Source: Acidobacteriota bacterium
GTDB lineage: Bacteria; Acidobacteriota; Vicinamibacteria; Marinacidobacterales; Marinacidobacteraceae
Reading direction: 5' to 3'
DNA: 64,000 nt
Assembly (NCBI GenBank): GCA_022828085.1
Contig: JAJEIY010000036.1
Span: forward strand, 62,001 to 126,000
Shown: in pieces, positions 33,129 through 41,835 of the stretch
Position numbering within the stretch: position 1 is the first letter of the stretch
Layout of the letters: the number at the start of each line of letters is the position of its first letter
Notes under the pieces: model-generated
The model's input: the letters and a program-made list of their open reading frames with translations, nothing else
What the model was told of the DNA's origin: nothing
Database searches by the model: none
Program-made: the position numbers and the translations under genes

Positions 33129-34258
33129 AGGACGGCCGCATGAAACGATCCGCGCGAAGCGTCACGGCGCTGACCGGCCTCGCCGCCGGGATGGCGGCGA
33201 TCCTGATTGCGGTCCCCGCGTGGTTCGGCGCTGCGAACGCCCACGAACCGGAACTCTCCCGCTACGGCTACTGGCGCGACATCCGCCCCCTTCTGGAGCG
33301 GCACTGCGCCTCCTGCCACTCGGGGACCGGTCCCGCGCCGGTCAACCTGATGCGCTACCTGGACGCGTTGCCGTGGGCCAACTCCATTGCCCGGCAGGTC
33401 CTCCAGCGCCAGATGCCCCCTTGGCTGCCCGACGACGGGACCGGCGATTTCGCCCACGCCCGGACGCTTGACGATCGGGAGACGGACATGCTCGTGGACT
33501 GGGCGATCGGGCTGGCGCCGGAGGGACCGGCTCCGGAGGAAGAACCGGAGGGTCCGGGGGCCGAAGCGGATCTGCCCCTGAGCCGGCTGACGCTGGCGGA
33601 GCCGGTCGTCATCGGCGAGATGGAGTCCGAGGCAGCCGTCTGCCAGCCGCTGGTCCGGGGGGAGGGCGTGGGAGCGGCGGCGGCCGGTTTCGCGCTGATT
33701 CCCGGCGAAGCGGTCTCGATCCTGCGGCGTGCCGTCCTGTACGCCGGCGACGACTGCGCGAGCGGGACGCCGGTCTTCACGTGGGTGGTGGGGCAGGAGC
33801 CCCGGATGCGTCCGGAGGGAGTCTTCGACCGCCTGCCGGAGGACGCGGGTTTCTTCCTGCATCTGTCCTACCGCAAGGGGTTCGACACCGAAGGGCTGGA
33901 GTTCGAAGATGCGCCCCAGGTGGTGGTCTTCCCGCCGCTCCCGGACCGGACCCGCCCGGTCGAGATACTGGCGGTCGAGCCGGGAACCACCCCGGTGGGC
34001 CCGGCGACCCTCCTCTCCGTCCTGCCGCCCGAAGGGCTCGACCCCGGCCCGGACGGGTTCGCGGTGGAGGCCGTGGGAAACGACGGGGCGGTGACGCCAC
34101 TGCTGCGCATCCGCCGCTTCGATGCCGACTGGGCGGAGAAGTTCGCGTTCCGGGAGCCAGTGCGGCTGGCCGCAGGCGCCGCCATCCGGGTCTCCCATCC
34201 CGGGGCCATCGTGGATCTGGTGCGGGCGCCGCCCACCGGGCCCGACGAGGATCCGTAG
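33125..34258 (+). CDS. Exported c-type haem protein with C-terminal monooxygenase-like region
   Basis: Exported protein of 377 residues. After the signal, residues 52-112 form a cytochrome c-like domain with HCASCH (CxxCH haem site) and MP (QMPPWLPDDG, possible axial Met) as in haem domains of copper-monooxygenase-associated proteins. The rest (about 150-377) is beta-rich and resembles the ascorbate-dependent copper type II monooxygenase region only weakly; a His (LHLSYRKG) lies where such enzymes have LHYH. GTG start overlaps the HMBD-repeat gene; an ATG 15 bp later is an alternative. With the metal-binding neighbour, periplasmic copper redox is a reasonable inference. Confidence 0.75.
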   Translation: MKDGRMKRSARSVTALTGLAAGMAAILIAVPAWFGAANAHEPELSRYGYWRDIRPLLERHCASCHSGTGPAPVNLMRYLDALPWANSIARQVLQRQMPPWLPDDGTGDFAHARTLDDRETDMLVDWAIGLAPEGPAPEEEPEGPGAEADLPLSRLTLAEPVVIGEMESEAAVCQPLVRGEGVGAAAAGFALIPGEAVSILRRAVLYAGDDCASGTPVFTWVVGQEPRMRPEGVFDRLPEDAGFFLHLSYRKGFDTEGLEFEDAPQVVVFPPLPDRTRPVEILAVEPGTTPVGPATLLSVLPPEGLDPGPDGFAVEAVGNDGAVTPLLRIRRFDADWAEKFAFREPVRLAAGAAIRVSHPGAIVDLVRAPPTGPDEDP

Positions 34259-34259
34259 A

Positions 34260-34274
34260 AGGGGCGGAGCCCCT
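34260..34274 (+). terminator. Hairpin after the haem-protein gene
   Basis: AGGGGC GGA GCCCCT starts two bases after the stop codon. The 6-bp GC stem is not followed by a T-run, so it is a weak intrinsic terminator or a 3'-end stabiliser rather than a certain terminator. Confidence 0.35.
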
Positions 34275-34396
34275 CGCCCGGTGAGCGCGTTCTCTGGACC
34301 GCGACGGGTACGGAGAGCGGCGCCTGACACGGCGCGCTGTGCTCGGGCTGCCCGTGCGGGGGCGCAGTTTAGTCAGCGGGGTTGCGCAGACGGTTT

Positions 34397-34438
34397 GGAG
34401 CGCCGGCCTCCGGCCGGCATCGCGCGGGAGCGCGAAAC
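34397..34438 (+). repeat. REP-like two-hairpin repeat copy
   Basis: GGAGCG flank, hairpin GCCGGCC TCC GGCCGGC, CATC, hairpin GCGC GGGA GCGC and GAAAC flank. Same subtype as 23000-23047, single copy, in the 300-bp gap 34259-34558 before the antitoxin-like gene. Nothing else supportable is in that gap apart from the weak hairpin at 34260. Confidence 0.85.
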
Positions 34439-34558
34439 GAGCGCCCAACATCCAGCGCCATGCCAATGCGGGCAGGTCGCAGGGGTCCGGTCGCCGGAGG
34501 GCCGGCTCGCTAGGCTCCCGGAGTGGTGCTAGCGGATGGACCGGGTAATTCAGGGGAA

Positions 34559-34804
34559 GTGATCTACGAATCCCTGATTGACGCCCGGGGACGGACGACG
34601 ATACCCAAAGCGGTCCGTCAGGCCCTCGATCTGCGGGGCGGGGACCGGATCCGCTACATGGTCGAAGATAGAGAGGCGCGCATCCGGCCGCAGCGGTCCG
34701 TCGCCCGGCTACTCGGCATCGTGCCGCACGACGGCTGTGCGGTCTCGCTTGAGGACATGGACCAAGCCGTCGCCGCCGGCGCCCTCAGGCGTTGTCTTCG
34801 TTGA
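34559..34804 (+). CDS. AbrB/PrlF-type antitoxin-like DNA-binding protein (orphan)
   Basis: Small protein of 81 residues with the swapped-hairpin SpoVT/AbrB pattern: YESLIDARGRTTIPKAVRQALDLRGGDRIRY, read in pieces (RTTIPKAVRQAL; GGDRIRYM). The tail (SLEDMDQAVAAGA) resembles PrlF/VapB-type antitoxins that bind a toxin. No PIN-domain or YhaV toxin follows; instead the next gene runs the opposite way and overlaps its last 20 bases. Start chosen at GTG 34559, where family members begin; a GTG at 34523 would add 12 residues. Probably an orphan regulator or a remnant. Confidence 0.72.
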   Translation: MIYESLIDARGRTTIPKAVRQALDLRGGDRIRYMVEDREARIRPQRSVARLLGIVPHDGCAVSLEDMDQAVAAGALRRCLR

Positions 34805-36014
34805 ACAACGTGGGACGTCGTTTTCGTCCGGGCAACATAACGATGTAGTTGCCCGACTCGGGTGACATTCGGCGCATAGCCGCTGCGTGTGGTCGCTCCG
34901 ACTGCGGGATGTTCGGTTCGAGTCCCTTGACGCGGTACCACGACAAGACTTCTTTGCGCTCGAGGGATAGGCCCTTCAGCAGCGTCCGGTCGGCCTCGGT
35001 CGCCGGAATACTGTCCTCATCGTCGAATACCGGTCGCCAGTCGTGTTTGCTTTCGACGACGTATTCGAAAGTGTGAGGAGGAATTTCCTTCTTCACCTCG
35101 ATGCGGACTTGCTGCATCCCCAGTCCGGGTGCTGGCCGGACGACGCCTGATGCGCGGTGGAGCGTCGACGCGGGACTCTGGATGAACCAATCCGCGCGAA
35201 GTGCAACGCCGCCGCGATCGTTTTCCAGGCCGACCGATCTGGCGAGCCACGAGCGTCGTGCTCGGTTCAGCTCCTGGAACGTCCACCTTGGTGGGACGGG
35301 AAGCGTGTCGAACAGGTAGAGGTGCACATCCGTCGGAATCTCGCGGAATCGGATGGCTCGCGGAATCTCGAAATAGATCGCCTCACCCGGGCGTGGGAGT
35401 CCGTTTCCGGGAACCTCGGCCATGACGACCAGCCGTTTCCGTGCCCCGGTGGATGCGTCCCTGAATCCCGCCCAGCGTGCGTAGGCAGCCTTCATCGAGG
35501 GGTCGTAGGGGACGGCTTGCCGAGCGGCTTCGGCGATGTGACATCGAATGTCCGCGAATTGGGAGGATGCGGAAGCTCCGTCCAGCAGGACACACGCCTC
35601 ACCGTTGAGTCCTGCCAGCCCGTTCTCGGACAGGTTGTTCGAGCCGATGAAGGCGCTCGAGGTGCCGTTCCCCATCTCCATCAGATAGATCTTGCTGTGG
35701 AGCATGCCGCGATCCGACCGTCCCGTGTGTTTCTTGCGCGCGAACCCCAGATGCACGCGGACGCTGCCGGCGTTGGCCCCGGCCTTGATCAACCGGTCGC
35801 ACGCTTCAAACGTCCCGAGACTTCCGCTCCCAACGACGAGATGCCGGAGCTTCGATGGAGTTGCCATGAGGGGTGGAGCGAGAAGTTTGACGCCCATCTC
35901 ACTCATGAAGCCCACGACCACAGACACTGACGTGCAATGGTCAAGCTGCTTTCGCAATAGCGACGCGAGCTCGTGCTGAGGCTTGACGAACAGGAGTCTC
36001 GTGGTGACTGGCAT
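34785..36014 (-). CDS. PLD-fold nuclease-like protein
   Basis: Product of 409 residues from ATG 36014. The N-terminal half has one phospholipase-D-superfamily motif: HSK (residues 106-108, in GMLHSKIYLM) followed by IGSNNLSENGLAG and an acidic residue (LNGEACVLLDG). This pattern is that of NgoFVII/HKD-type nucleases, which act as dimers through one motif per chain. Residues about 190-409 form an unfamiliar domain with tryptophans and a basic end. The gene is visibly less GC-rich than its neighbours, suggesting transfer. It overlaps the antitoxin-like gene tail-to-tail. A DNA-targeting or restriction role is inference; no methyltransferase is near. Confidence 0.75.
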   Translation of the reverse strand: MPVTTRLLFVKPQHELASLLRKQLDHCTSVSVVVGFMSEMGVKLLAPPLMATPSKLRHLVVGSGSLGTFEACDRLIKAGANAGSVRVHLGFARKKHTGRSDRGMLHSKIYLMEMGNGTSSAFIGSNNLSENGLAGLNGEACVLLDGASASSQFADIRCHIAEAARQAVPYDPSMKAAYARWAGFRDASTGARKRLVVMAEVPGNGLPRPGEAIYFEIPRAIRFREIPTDVHLYLFDTLPVPPRWTFQELNRARRSWLARSVGLENDRGGVALRADWFIQSPASTLHRASGVVRPAPGLGMQQVRIEVKKEIPPHTFEYVVESKHDWRPVFDDEDSIPATEADRTLLKGLSLERKEVLSWYRVKGLEPNIPQSERPHAAAMRRMSPESGNYIVMLPGRKRRPTLFNEDNA

Positions 36015-36040
36015 CCGGAGTGCGATTCCTGAAACCGTAC

Positions 36041-36073
36041 ACAAAACGAGGGCGGCGCGGGTGCGCCGCCCTC
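36041..36073 (-). terminator. Intrinsic terminator after the TPR gene
   Basis: Perfect 11-bp stem GAGGGCGGCGC/GCGCCGCCCTC with a four-base loop, followed on the minus strand by GTTTTGTG. It lies 21 bp after the stop of the TPR gene and just upstream of the nuclease-like gene, so it insulates the two. Confidence 0.85.
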
Positions 36074-36093
36074 GGTGCTGAACCGCAGTAGAT

Positions 36094-37701
36094 CTACTGC
36101 TGCATGTCCGTGGTCGCCGTGGCGTGGCTGCGGACCTCCTCGAGGAAGCTAACGTCGCCGTCCGCCTCGGTCAGGAAGGTCTGGAGCGTCGCGTAGGCGC
36201 GGTTTGCCGCATCCTCGTCGCCGAGCGCGGCCGCAGCGCGAGCGAGTCCGAGCAGGGACGCCGTCCGGTTCGGGGTCCGGGTGAGGCTGGTCTCGAACTG
36301 GGCGCGGGCCTTCTCCGCCTTGCCGGCGGCGAGGAGCAGTTCCCCGTAGAGTTCGTGGGAGGGCTTCATCGGATAGGTCGGGCCGGACGGCGGATCCTGG
36401 GTCTCCTCGATCTTGGTGGCCGCCTTCGCGTGCTTCAGTGCGCCCTCGGTGTCACCGGCAATCTGGGCGGCCAGCGCCTCGATCTCGTGCTGCTGGATGC
36501 GGACGGAGTCGGCCTGGTACGCCTCCCCGTCCGCGGCGCGCTTGTCGGCGAGCGCCCGGAGCTGATCGGCGGCGGCGGTGGCGCCCGCGGCGTCCTTCTC
36601 GGCGAACGCCTTCATTCCCGCGGCGAGCAGGAGGTTGGCGGTCGAGTTGTAGCGGCTCGTGTCCACGTCGCCCGAGGGGAGCGAGATGGCGTCGTAGCGG
36701 CCGGTCTCGATCGCGTGGCGGGCCACCATGGAGGCGGAGATCCGGCGAAGCCGGTTGTCGTCCGTCTCGGCGACGGCATCGTCCACGATGGCGATGGCGT
36801 CGATGACGTCACCGTAAACGCCGCGCTGGAGGTCCGCATAGGCCTTCCACTCGAGGCTGTGGTAGTCACGCTTGGTGATCGACAGGTTCTTCCGCTCCAC
36901 CCACTTGGCGGAGGCGTTGTAGGCCACGTCGTTCGAAGCCGAGACGCGGTTCCACATGCCGTGCTGCACGAAGATGTGGGACGGCATGTGCTGCGCGTGG
37001 TGCGCCTCGGGCGCGATCTCGGCGTAGCGGTTCGCCGCCTCGAGGGCGAGGGGCGCGTGCTCGGGATCGTCGAAGGAGTGGATCACGTAGTGGGCGGCGC
37101 CCGGGTGGTCGGGCTCGCGCTGGAACAGGTCGGTCACGATCGCCCCGGCCTTCATCTGCCGGTGGAAGCCCGGCTCGCCGCGTCGGACGAGTCCGAGGTA
37201 GGAGAGCGCGTAGAACGCCTGCGCCTCGTTGTCCTCGGGATGGGCCTCGGCGAGCCGCCGCATCGCCTGGTGGTAGAGCTCGTCGCGCTCGTACTTGTCA
37301 CCCGGGCCGTAGAGGACCTCGACGGTGTCCATGTAGAGGCGCTCGCGGTCGGTCGGGGTCTTGGCCCGGCGATCGGCGCGGGTGGCGCCGAAGCGCTTCA
37401 GGACGTCCCGGGCGGCGCTGATGTCCTGCTCCGACCAGAGCGGATGGTTGTGACTGATCGCTTCGCCCCAGTAGGCGAGCGCGAAGTCGGGATCGATCTC
37501 CTGGGCGTTCTTGAAGGCCTCGCCGGCTTCCTCGTACCAGAAGCTGTGGAGTGCGGCGACGCCCCGCTGGAAGGCTGCCTGGGCGGCCTCCGAGCCGGAG
37601 TTCGGGAAATGCACGGTGCCGAGGTCGGACTCTTCCTCGGCAATGGCGGGCACCGCGATGAGTGCGAAGGCGGCGACGGCCAGAATGACTTTCTTGAACA
37701 T
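36094..37701 (-). CDS. Exported tetratricopeptide-repeat protein
   Basis: Exported protein of 535 residues; signal peptide 1-21 (MFKKVILAVAAFALIAVPAIA). TPR-like helical pairs (AAFQRGVAALHSFWYEEAGEA; FALAYWGEAISHNHPLWSEQD) run through the N-terminal half; a His-rich block HHAQHMPSHIFVQHGMW is a strongly conserved feature of this family, and C-terminal TPRs follow (HELYGELLLAAGKAEKARAQF). Function is unknown; family members are common in Acidobacteriota and marine bacteria. GGAGG precedes the ATG. Ends in a strong terminator. Confidence 0.88.
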   Translation of the reverse strand: MFKKVILAVAAFALIAVPAIAEEESDLGTVHFPNSGSEAAQAAFQRGVAALHSFWYEEAGEAFKNAQEIDPDFALAYWGEAISHNHPLWSEQDISAARDVLKRFGATRADRRAKTPTDRERLYMDTVEVLYGPGDKYERDELYHQAMRRLAEAHPEDNEAQAFYALSYLGLVRRGEPGFHRQMKAGAIVTDLFQREPDHPGAAHYVIHSFDDPEHAPLALEAANRYAEIAPEAHHAQHMPSHIFVQHGMWNRVSASNDVAYNASAKWVERKNLSITKRDYHSLEWKAYADLQRGVYGDVIDAIAIVDDAVAETDDNRLRRISASMVARHAIETGRYDAISLPSGDVDTSRYNSTANLLLAAGMKAFAEKDAAGATAAADQLRALADKRAADGEAYQADSVRIQQHEIEALAAQIAGDTEGALKHAKAATKIEETQDPPSGPTYPMKPSHELYGELLLAAGKAEKARAQFETSLTRTPNRTASLLGLARAAAALGDEDAANRAYATLQTFLTEADGDVSFLEEVRSHATATTDMQQ

Positions 37702-37745
37702 GAAACCCTCCGTCTGGGAGGCGCGGTCTGCGCTCGGAAAGGGCG

Positions 37746-37751
37746 ATTTTA
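37746..37751 (-). promoter_or_regulatory. Possible -10 box of the TPR gene
   Basis: TAAAAT on the minus strand, 45 bp before the start codon, is the only AT-rich hexamer in a GC-rich spacer. No matching -35 box is present at the usual distance. The 238-bp gap 37702-37939 otherwise shows nothing supportable. Confidence 0.3.
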
Positions 37752-37939
37752 GCCGAGGGGCCGGGGGCGGTGCGAACGCCTTGGGGTGGTGCGTGGAGAG
37801 GATGACGGACTCTGCTGCCGCGCTCTACGCTGGTTCGGGGTTGGCGGTTTCGCCGCCCTGCCGGTCGCGCCCCAACCGGAATGCAGAGAGGAGACGCCTG
37901 GTGGGCCGGGGTCTCATGCAGCGTGGCGCGGGAGTCCGG

Positions 37940-38239
37940 TCACGCCGCTGATTGGCGAGGAGTGATGCGTTCGGTGATTTCGGAGCCCGCCTCAATCTCG
38001 GCCTTGCGGAGCTCCCAGGTCTTTTGCAGATTCAGCCAGAGTTGGGGCGTTGTTCCGAAGTACCGCGCCAGCCGAAGCGCCGTATCCGCGCTGACGCCCC
38101 GCTGCCCCTTCAGGATCATGGTGACCCGGTTCACCGGGACCTTCAGGGCACTCGCGAGCGCGTTGGCCGACAGGTCGAGCGCGTCGAGTTCGTCGCGCAG
38201 GATCTCGCCGGGATGCACCGGCCTCATACCGTTCTTCAT
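37940..38239 (-). CDS. higA: HigA-type antitoxin
   Basis: Antitoxin of 99 residues with the HigA start (MRPVHPGEILRDELD) and an XRE helix-turn-helix: LSANALASALKVPVNRVTMIL, read as ALASALKVPVNRVTMILKGQ, then DTALRLARYFGTTPQLWLNLQ. It binds HigB toxin and represses the higBA promoter. A strong AAGGAGG seven bases upstream of the ATG contrasts with the TTG start of the toxin, giving antitoxin excess. 12 bp after higB. Confidence 0.93.
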   Translation of the reverse strand: MKNGMRPVHPGEILRDELDALDLSANALASALKVPVNRVTMILKGQRGVSADTALRLARYFGTTPQLWLNLQKTWELRKAEIEAGSEITERITPRQSAA

Positions 38240-38251
38240 GTTCGGCCTCCT

Positions 38252-38530
38252 TCAGTGATAGTCCACGATTTCCACGTCGCTCGGCCCGTCTTCGGTCCAG
38301 CGGAAACAGATGCGCCATTGGGTGTTGATCCGAATGCTGTACTGACCGTCGCGATCTCCACGTAACGCCTCGAGCCGATTGCCCGACAACGCGGCAAGGT
38401 CGTGCAGTGTCTCCGCACTGTCCAACAAGACCAGGCGGCGCGCCGCCTGATTGGCGAACCCGTGAAACGCCGCCACGCGGGACCCTTCGAAGAAGCGCTG
38501 CGTATTCCGGTTCCTGAAGCTTCGGATCAA
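38252..38530 (-). CDS. higB: HigB/RelE-family toxin
   Basis: RelE-superfamily ribosome-dependent mRNA interferase of 92 residues: MIRSFRNRNTQRFFEG, LDSAETLHDLAALSGNRLEAL and the terminal QYSIRINTQWRICFRW...VEIVDYH, all typical of HigB. Start is TTG at 38530, which exactly matches the conserved MI.SF N-terminus; the weak codon should lower toxin yield. Toxin-first order is the usual higBA arrangement. The proposed operator lies 22 bp upstream. Confidence 0.92.
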   Translation of the reverse strand: MIRSFRNRNTQRFFEGSRVAAFHGFANQAARRLVLLDSAETLHDLAALSGNRLEALRGDRDGQYSIRINTQWRICFRWTEDGPSDVEIVDYH

Positions 38531-38551
38531 CGAGCGCTCACTCTAACCGAT

Positions 38552-38568
38552 TTTACGTTTTACGTAAA
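38552..38568. promoter_or_regulatory. Palindromic operator upstream of higBA
   Basis: Perfect inverted repeat TTTACGT-TTT-ACGTAAA in an AT-rich island directly before higB. The minus-strand -10-like TAAAAT (38555-38550) overlaps it, so a HigA dimer bound here would block transcription. The position and symmetry fit autoregulation of a toxin-antitoxin operon. Confidence 0.65.
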
Positions 38569-38724
38569 GGGTATCGGCACCCTGATCCGCGAGTGGTTGC
38601 TCTCTCCAGCCTGAGGGAAACTGGACCGCTCTGCTCTGCAGATCACCGACAGCGTCCCCGGTCAGCGTTCCTGGTCGGTGCGTCAATGGAGAACAGTGAG
38701 CGGCCTCCCTTTCCCGGCGTAACA

Positions 38725-38760
38725 TTCCGGGAACGCGGAACGAGTCCCGGGAGTTTTCTT
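38725..38760 (+). promoter_or_regulatory. Terminator-like hairpin in the moxR leader
   Basis: Stem 38725-38732 pairs with 38745-38752 (core CCGGGA/TCCCGG, 12-base loop), followed by GTTTTCTT and then the moxR ATG at 38766. The only purine-rich ribosome-site candidate (GGGAG) lies in the 3' arm. It could act as an attenuator or occlude translation initiation. No plus-strand gene lies upstream for it to terminate. Confidence 0.4.
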
Positions 38761-38765
38761 GACGC

Positions 38766-39761
<996 letters not shown>

Positions 39762-39781
39762 CAACCGGTCCGCTCAATAGC

Positions 39782-40786
39782 GTGGTGGCCTCGAACGAAG
39801 CGCCCGCCGCGGCGGGCCGCGGCAAAGCCCCGACGGGCTTCTTCGCCTCGCTGTTTCCGCCGCGCACCGCGTCCGGGGAATCGGGACCTTCGGCCGAGGT
39901 CTCGACCGCGGAACTGCTCGCCCGGGTGCGGCACATCGAGATCCGCACCCGCAAGCTGGTGACCGAGGCGCTGGCGGGCGCCTACCTGAGCACCTTCAAG
40001 GGGCAGGGGATGGAGTTCTCGGAGGTCCGCGAGTACGCCCCGGGCGACGACATCCGCTCGGTTGACTGGAACGTCACCTCCCGAACCGGAGACCTCCACG
40101 TCAAGAAGTTCGTCGAGGAGCGCGAGCAGACCGTCCTGTTCCTCCTCGACGTCTCGCGTTCCTTCGCTTTCGGCAGCCGGCGCGATTTCAAGCGGGCCAC
40201 CGCGGCCGAGGCGTCCGCCGCACTCGCCTTTTCGGCGATCCGGTCCGGGGACCGGGTCGGCGCGCTGCTCTTCACCGACCGCCCCGAAATCCGGCTTCCG
40301 GCGCGGAAGGGACGGCGGCAAGGCCTCCGGGTGCTGCGGGACCTCCTCTACTTCGAGCCCGAGGGCGCCGGGACCGACATCGCGGAGGCGCTGAGCGTGC
40401 TGAATCGGGCGGTGCGCCGGCGCGCGACCGTCTTCCTGGTCAGCGACTTCGTCGGCGACCCACCCGAGCGCTGGGTGCGTCCCCTCCGGGTAGCGGCGCG
40501 CCGGCACGACCTGATTGCCGTCCGGGTCACGGACGCCCGGGAGCACGCGCTCCCGGATGTCGGCCTCATCGAACTCGAGGATGCCGAGTCCGGAGTCCCG
40601 GTGCGGCTGGACACCTCGGACCGGCGGGTCCGGGACGCCTTCCGGGACCGCGCCCTCAAGGCCCGCGCCGCAGCTTCGCGGACTCTTCGCGAGACGGGCG
40701 TGGACGTGGTGGAGGTGACGGCGGGAGAGCCCTACGACGCGCCGCTTCGCAAGTTCTTCCGGATGCGGGAGAAGCGGCGGCGATGA
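39782..40786 (+). CDS. DUF58 protein
   Basis: DUF58-family protein of 334 residues, always next to MoxR. Motifs: KLVTEALAGAYLSTFKGQGMEFSEVREYAPGDD in pieces (YLSTFKGQGMEFSEVREY; PGDDIRSVDWNVTS) and a VWA-like domain from FLLDVSRSFAFGS (MIDAS-type DxSxS) to ATVFLVSDFVGD. Start GTG 39782; a second GTG one codon on is equivalent. Its stop overlaps the next ATG (ATGA). Confidence 0.93.
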   Translation: MVASNEAPAAAGRGKAPTGFFASLFPPRTASGESGPSAEVSTAELLARVRHIEIRTRKLVTEALAGAYLSTFKGQGMEFSEVREYAPGDDIRSVDWNVTSRTGDLHVKKFVEEREQTVLFLLDVSRSFAFGSRRDFKRATAAEASAALAFSAIRSGDRVGALLFTDRPEIRLPARKGRRQGLRVLRDLLYFEPEGAGTDIAEALSVLNRAVRRRATVFLVSDFVGDPPERWVRPLRVAARRHDLIAVRVTDAREHALPDVGLIELEDAESGVPVRLDTSDRRVRDAFRDRALKARAAASRTLRETGVDVVEVTAGEPYDAPLRKFFRMREKRRR

Positions 40787-41835
40787 GACTCGCGCCCCTC
40801 CTCACCGCAGTCTGCTGCCTGGCGGCGCCATTTGCGGCCGGGGCCGGCCAGCCTGGATCGGAACCGGCCGTCGGCGCGATCGCCGAAGTGGTTTCCGAAC
40901 CGGTGGAGGTCGGGGATGTCTTCGAACTGGAGATCGTCGTGGAACACGCCGAGGGCGCGGAGGCCGCCCCGGTCGTCGAAGAGAGCCTCGGCGACTTCCG
41001 GGTACTGGGGGCGGTCCCGCTCGAGCCGGACGGCGCCCCCGCCGGGGAGAGCCGGTTTCTCCTCCGGCTCGGCGCGTTCGTGCTCCCCGGCGACCACGAA
41101 ATCCTCCCCGTGCCGGTCGGCGTCCGGGCTGCGAACGGCGAGCTGTCGCTGATCGAGACGCCGCCGTCCCCGGTGCGGGTGGTCTCGTCGTTGCCGCCCG
41201 ACTCCGAAGCAGCAGGGGGGGACATCCACGACATCCGCGGGCCGTTCGAGCTGAACGTGCCTCCGCGCTGGGGAGCGATCGGCCTGCTCGCGCTGGGAGT
41301 CCTGGTCCTGCTCGCCGCCGCCTGGTGGCTGTGGCGGCGCCGCACCGGCCGTGAAGCGCCGGCCGTGCCGCTTCCTCCGCCGGCAGCGGAGGCAGAGGCG
41401 GCGCTCGCCCGGCTGGCCCGGGCCGGACTCCTCGAAAGGGGCGACGTGGTGGGCTACTACGAGCGTCTCGCCGGGATCATGAAGCGCTACGCGGGGCGCC
41501 GGTTCGAGACCGCGTGGAGCGAACGGACCACCGGGGAGGTCCTCAGGGACCTGCGGCGTCGCGCCGCGCCCGAACACCGCGAGGCGCTGACGCTGCTCGC
41601 GTCCATCCTGGGTGAGGCCGATCTCGCCAAGTTCAGCGAACGGGCCTTCCGGCCGGACGCCGCGCAGTCGCGGTTCCGGGAGGCGGGGATGTTTCTGGAC
41701 CGGACCCGGCCGCCGCTCACCGCGGAACCGGATTCCGGGGACGCCCGGGAGGAGGAACTCGCGCTGCCTTCCGGCGCCGCCGTACCGCCCGCCGTGATGT
41801 CCGACGAGACGAGCCGCGAGGGGAGGGCCCGCTGA
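40783..41835 (+). CDS. DUF4381-like membrane protein of the Bat locus
   Basis: Protein of 350 residues with a signal peptide, a beta-rich periplasmic domain (about 25-160), one transmembrane helix (WGAIGLLALGVLVLLAAAWW, about 164-184) and a cytoplasmic part with the DUF4381-type ARAGLLERGDVVGYYERLAGIMKRYAG and TAWSERTTGEVLRDL segments. Such genes sit between DUF58 and batA in many Bat operons. Overlaps both neighbours by 4 and 1 bases. Confidence 0.8.
   Translation: MRLAPLLTAVCCLAAPFAAGAGQPGSEPAVGAIAEVVSEPVEVGDVFELEIVVEHAEGAEAAPVVEESLGDFRVLGAVPLEPDGAPAGESRFLLRLGAFVLPGDHEILPVPVGVRAANGELSLIETPPSPVRVVSSLPPDSEAAGGDIHDIRGPFELNVPPRWGAIGLLALGVLVLLAAAWWLWRRRTGREAPAVPLPPPAAEAEAALARLARAGLLERGDVVGYYERLAGIMKRYAGRRFETAWSERTTGEVLRDLRRRAAPEHREALTLLASILGEADLAKFSERAFRPDAAQSRFREAGMFLDRTRPPLTAEPDSGDAREEELALPSGAAVPPAVMSDETSREGRAR

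Noticed and set aside
36124..37752. A 542-residue plus-strand open frame opposite the TPR gene
   Set aside because: Shadow frame with Gly/Arg/Val/Leu bias; the minus strand has a signal peptide, TPRs, Shine-Dalgarno sequence and terminator.
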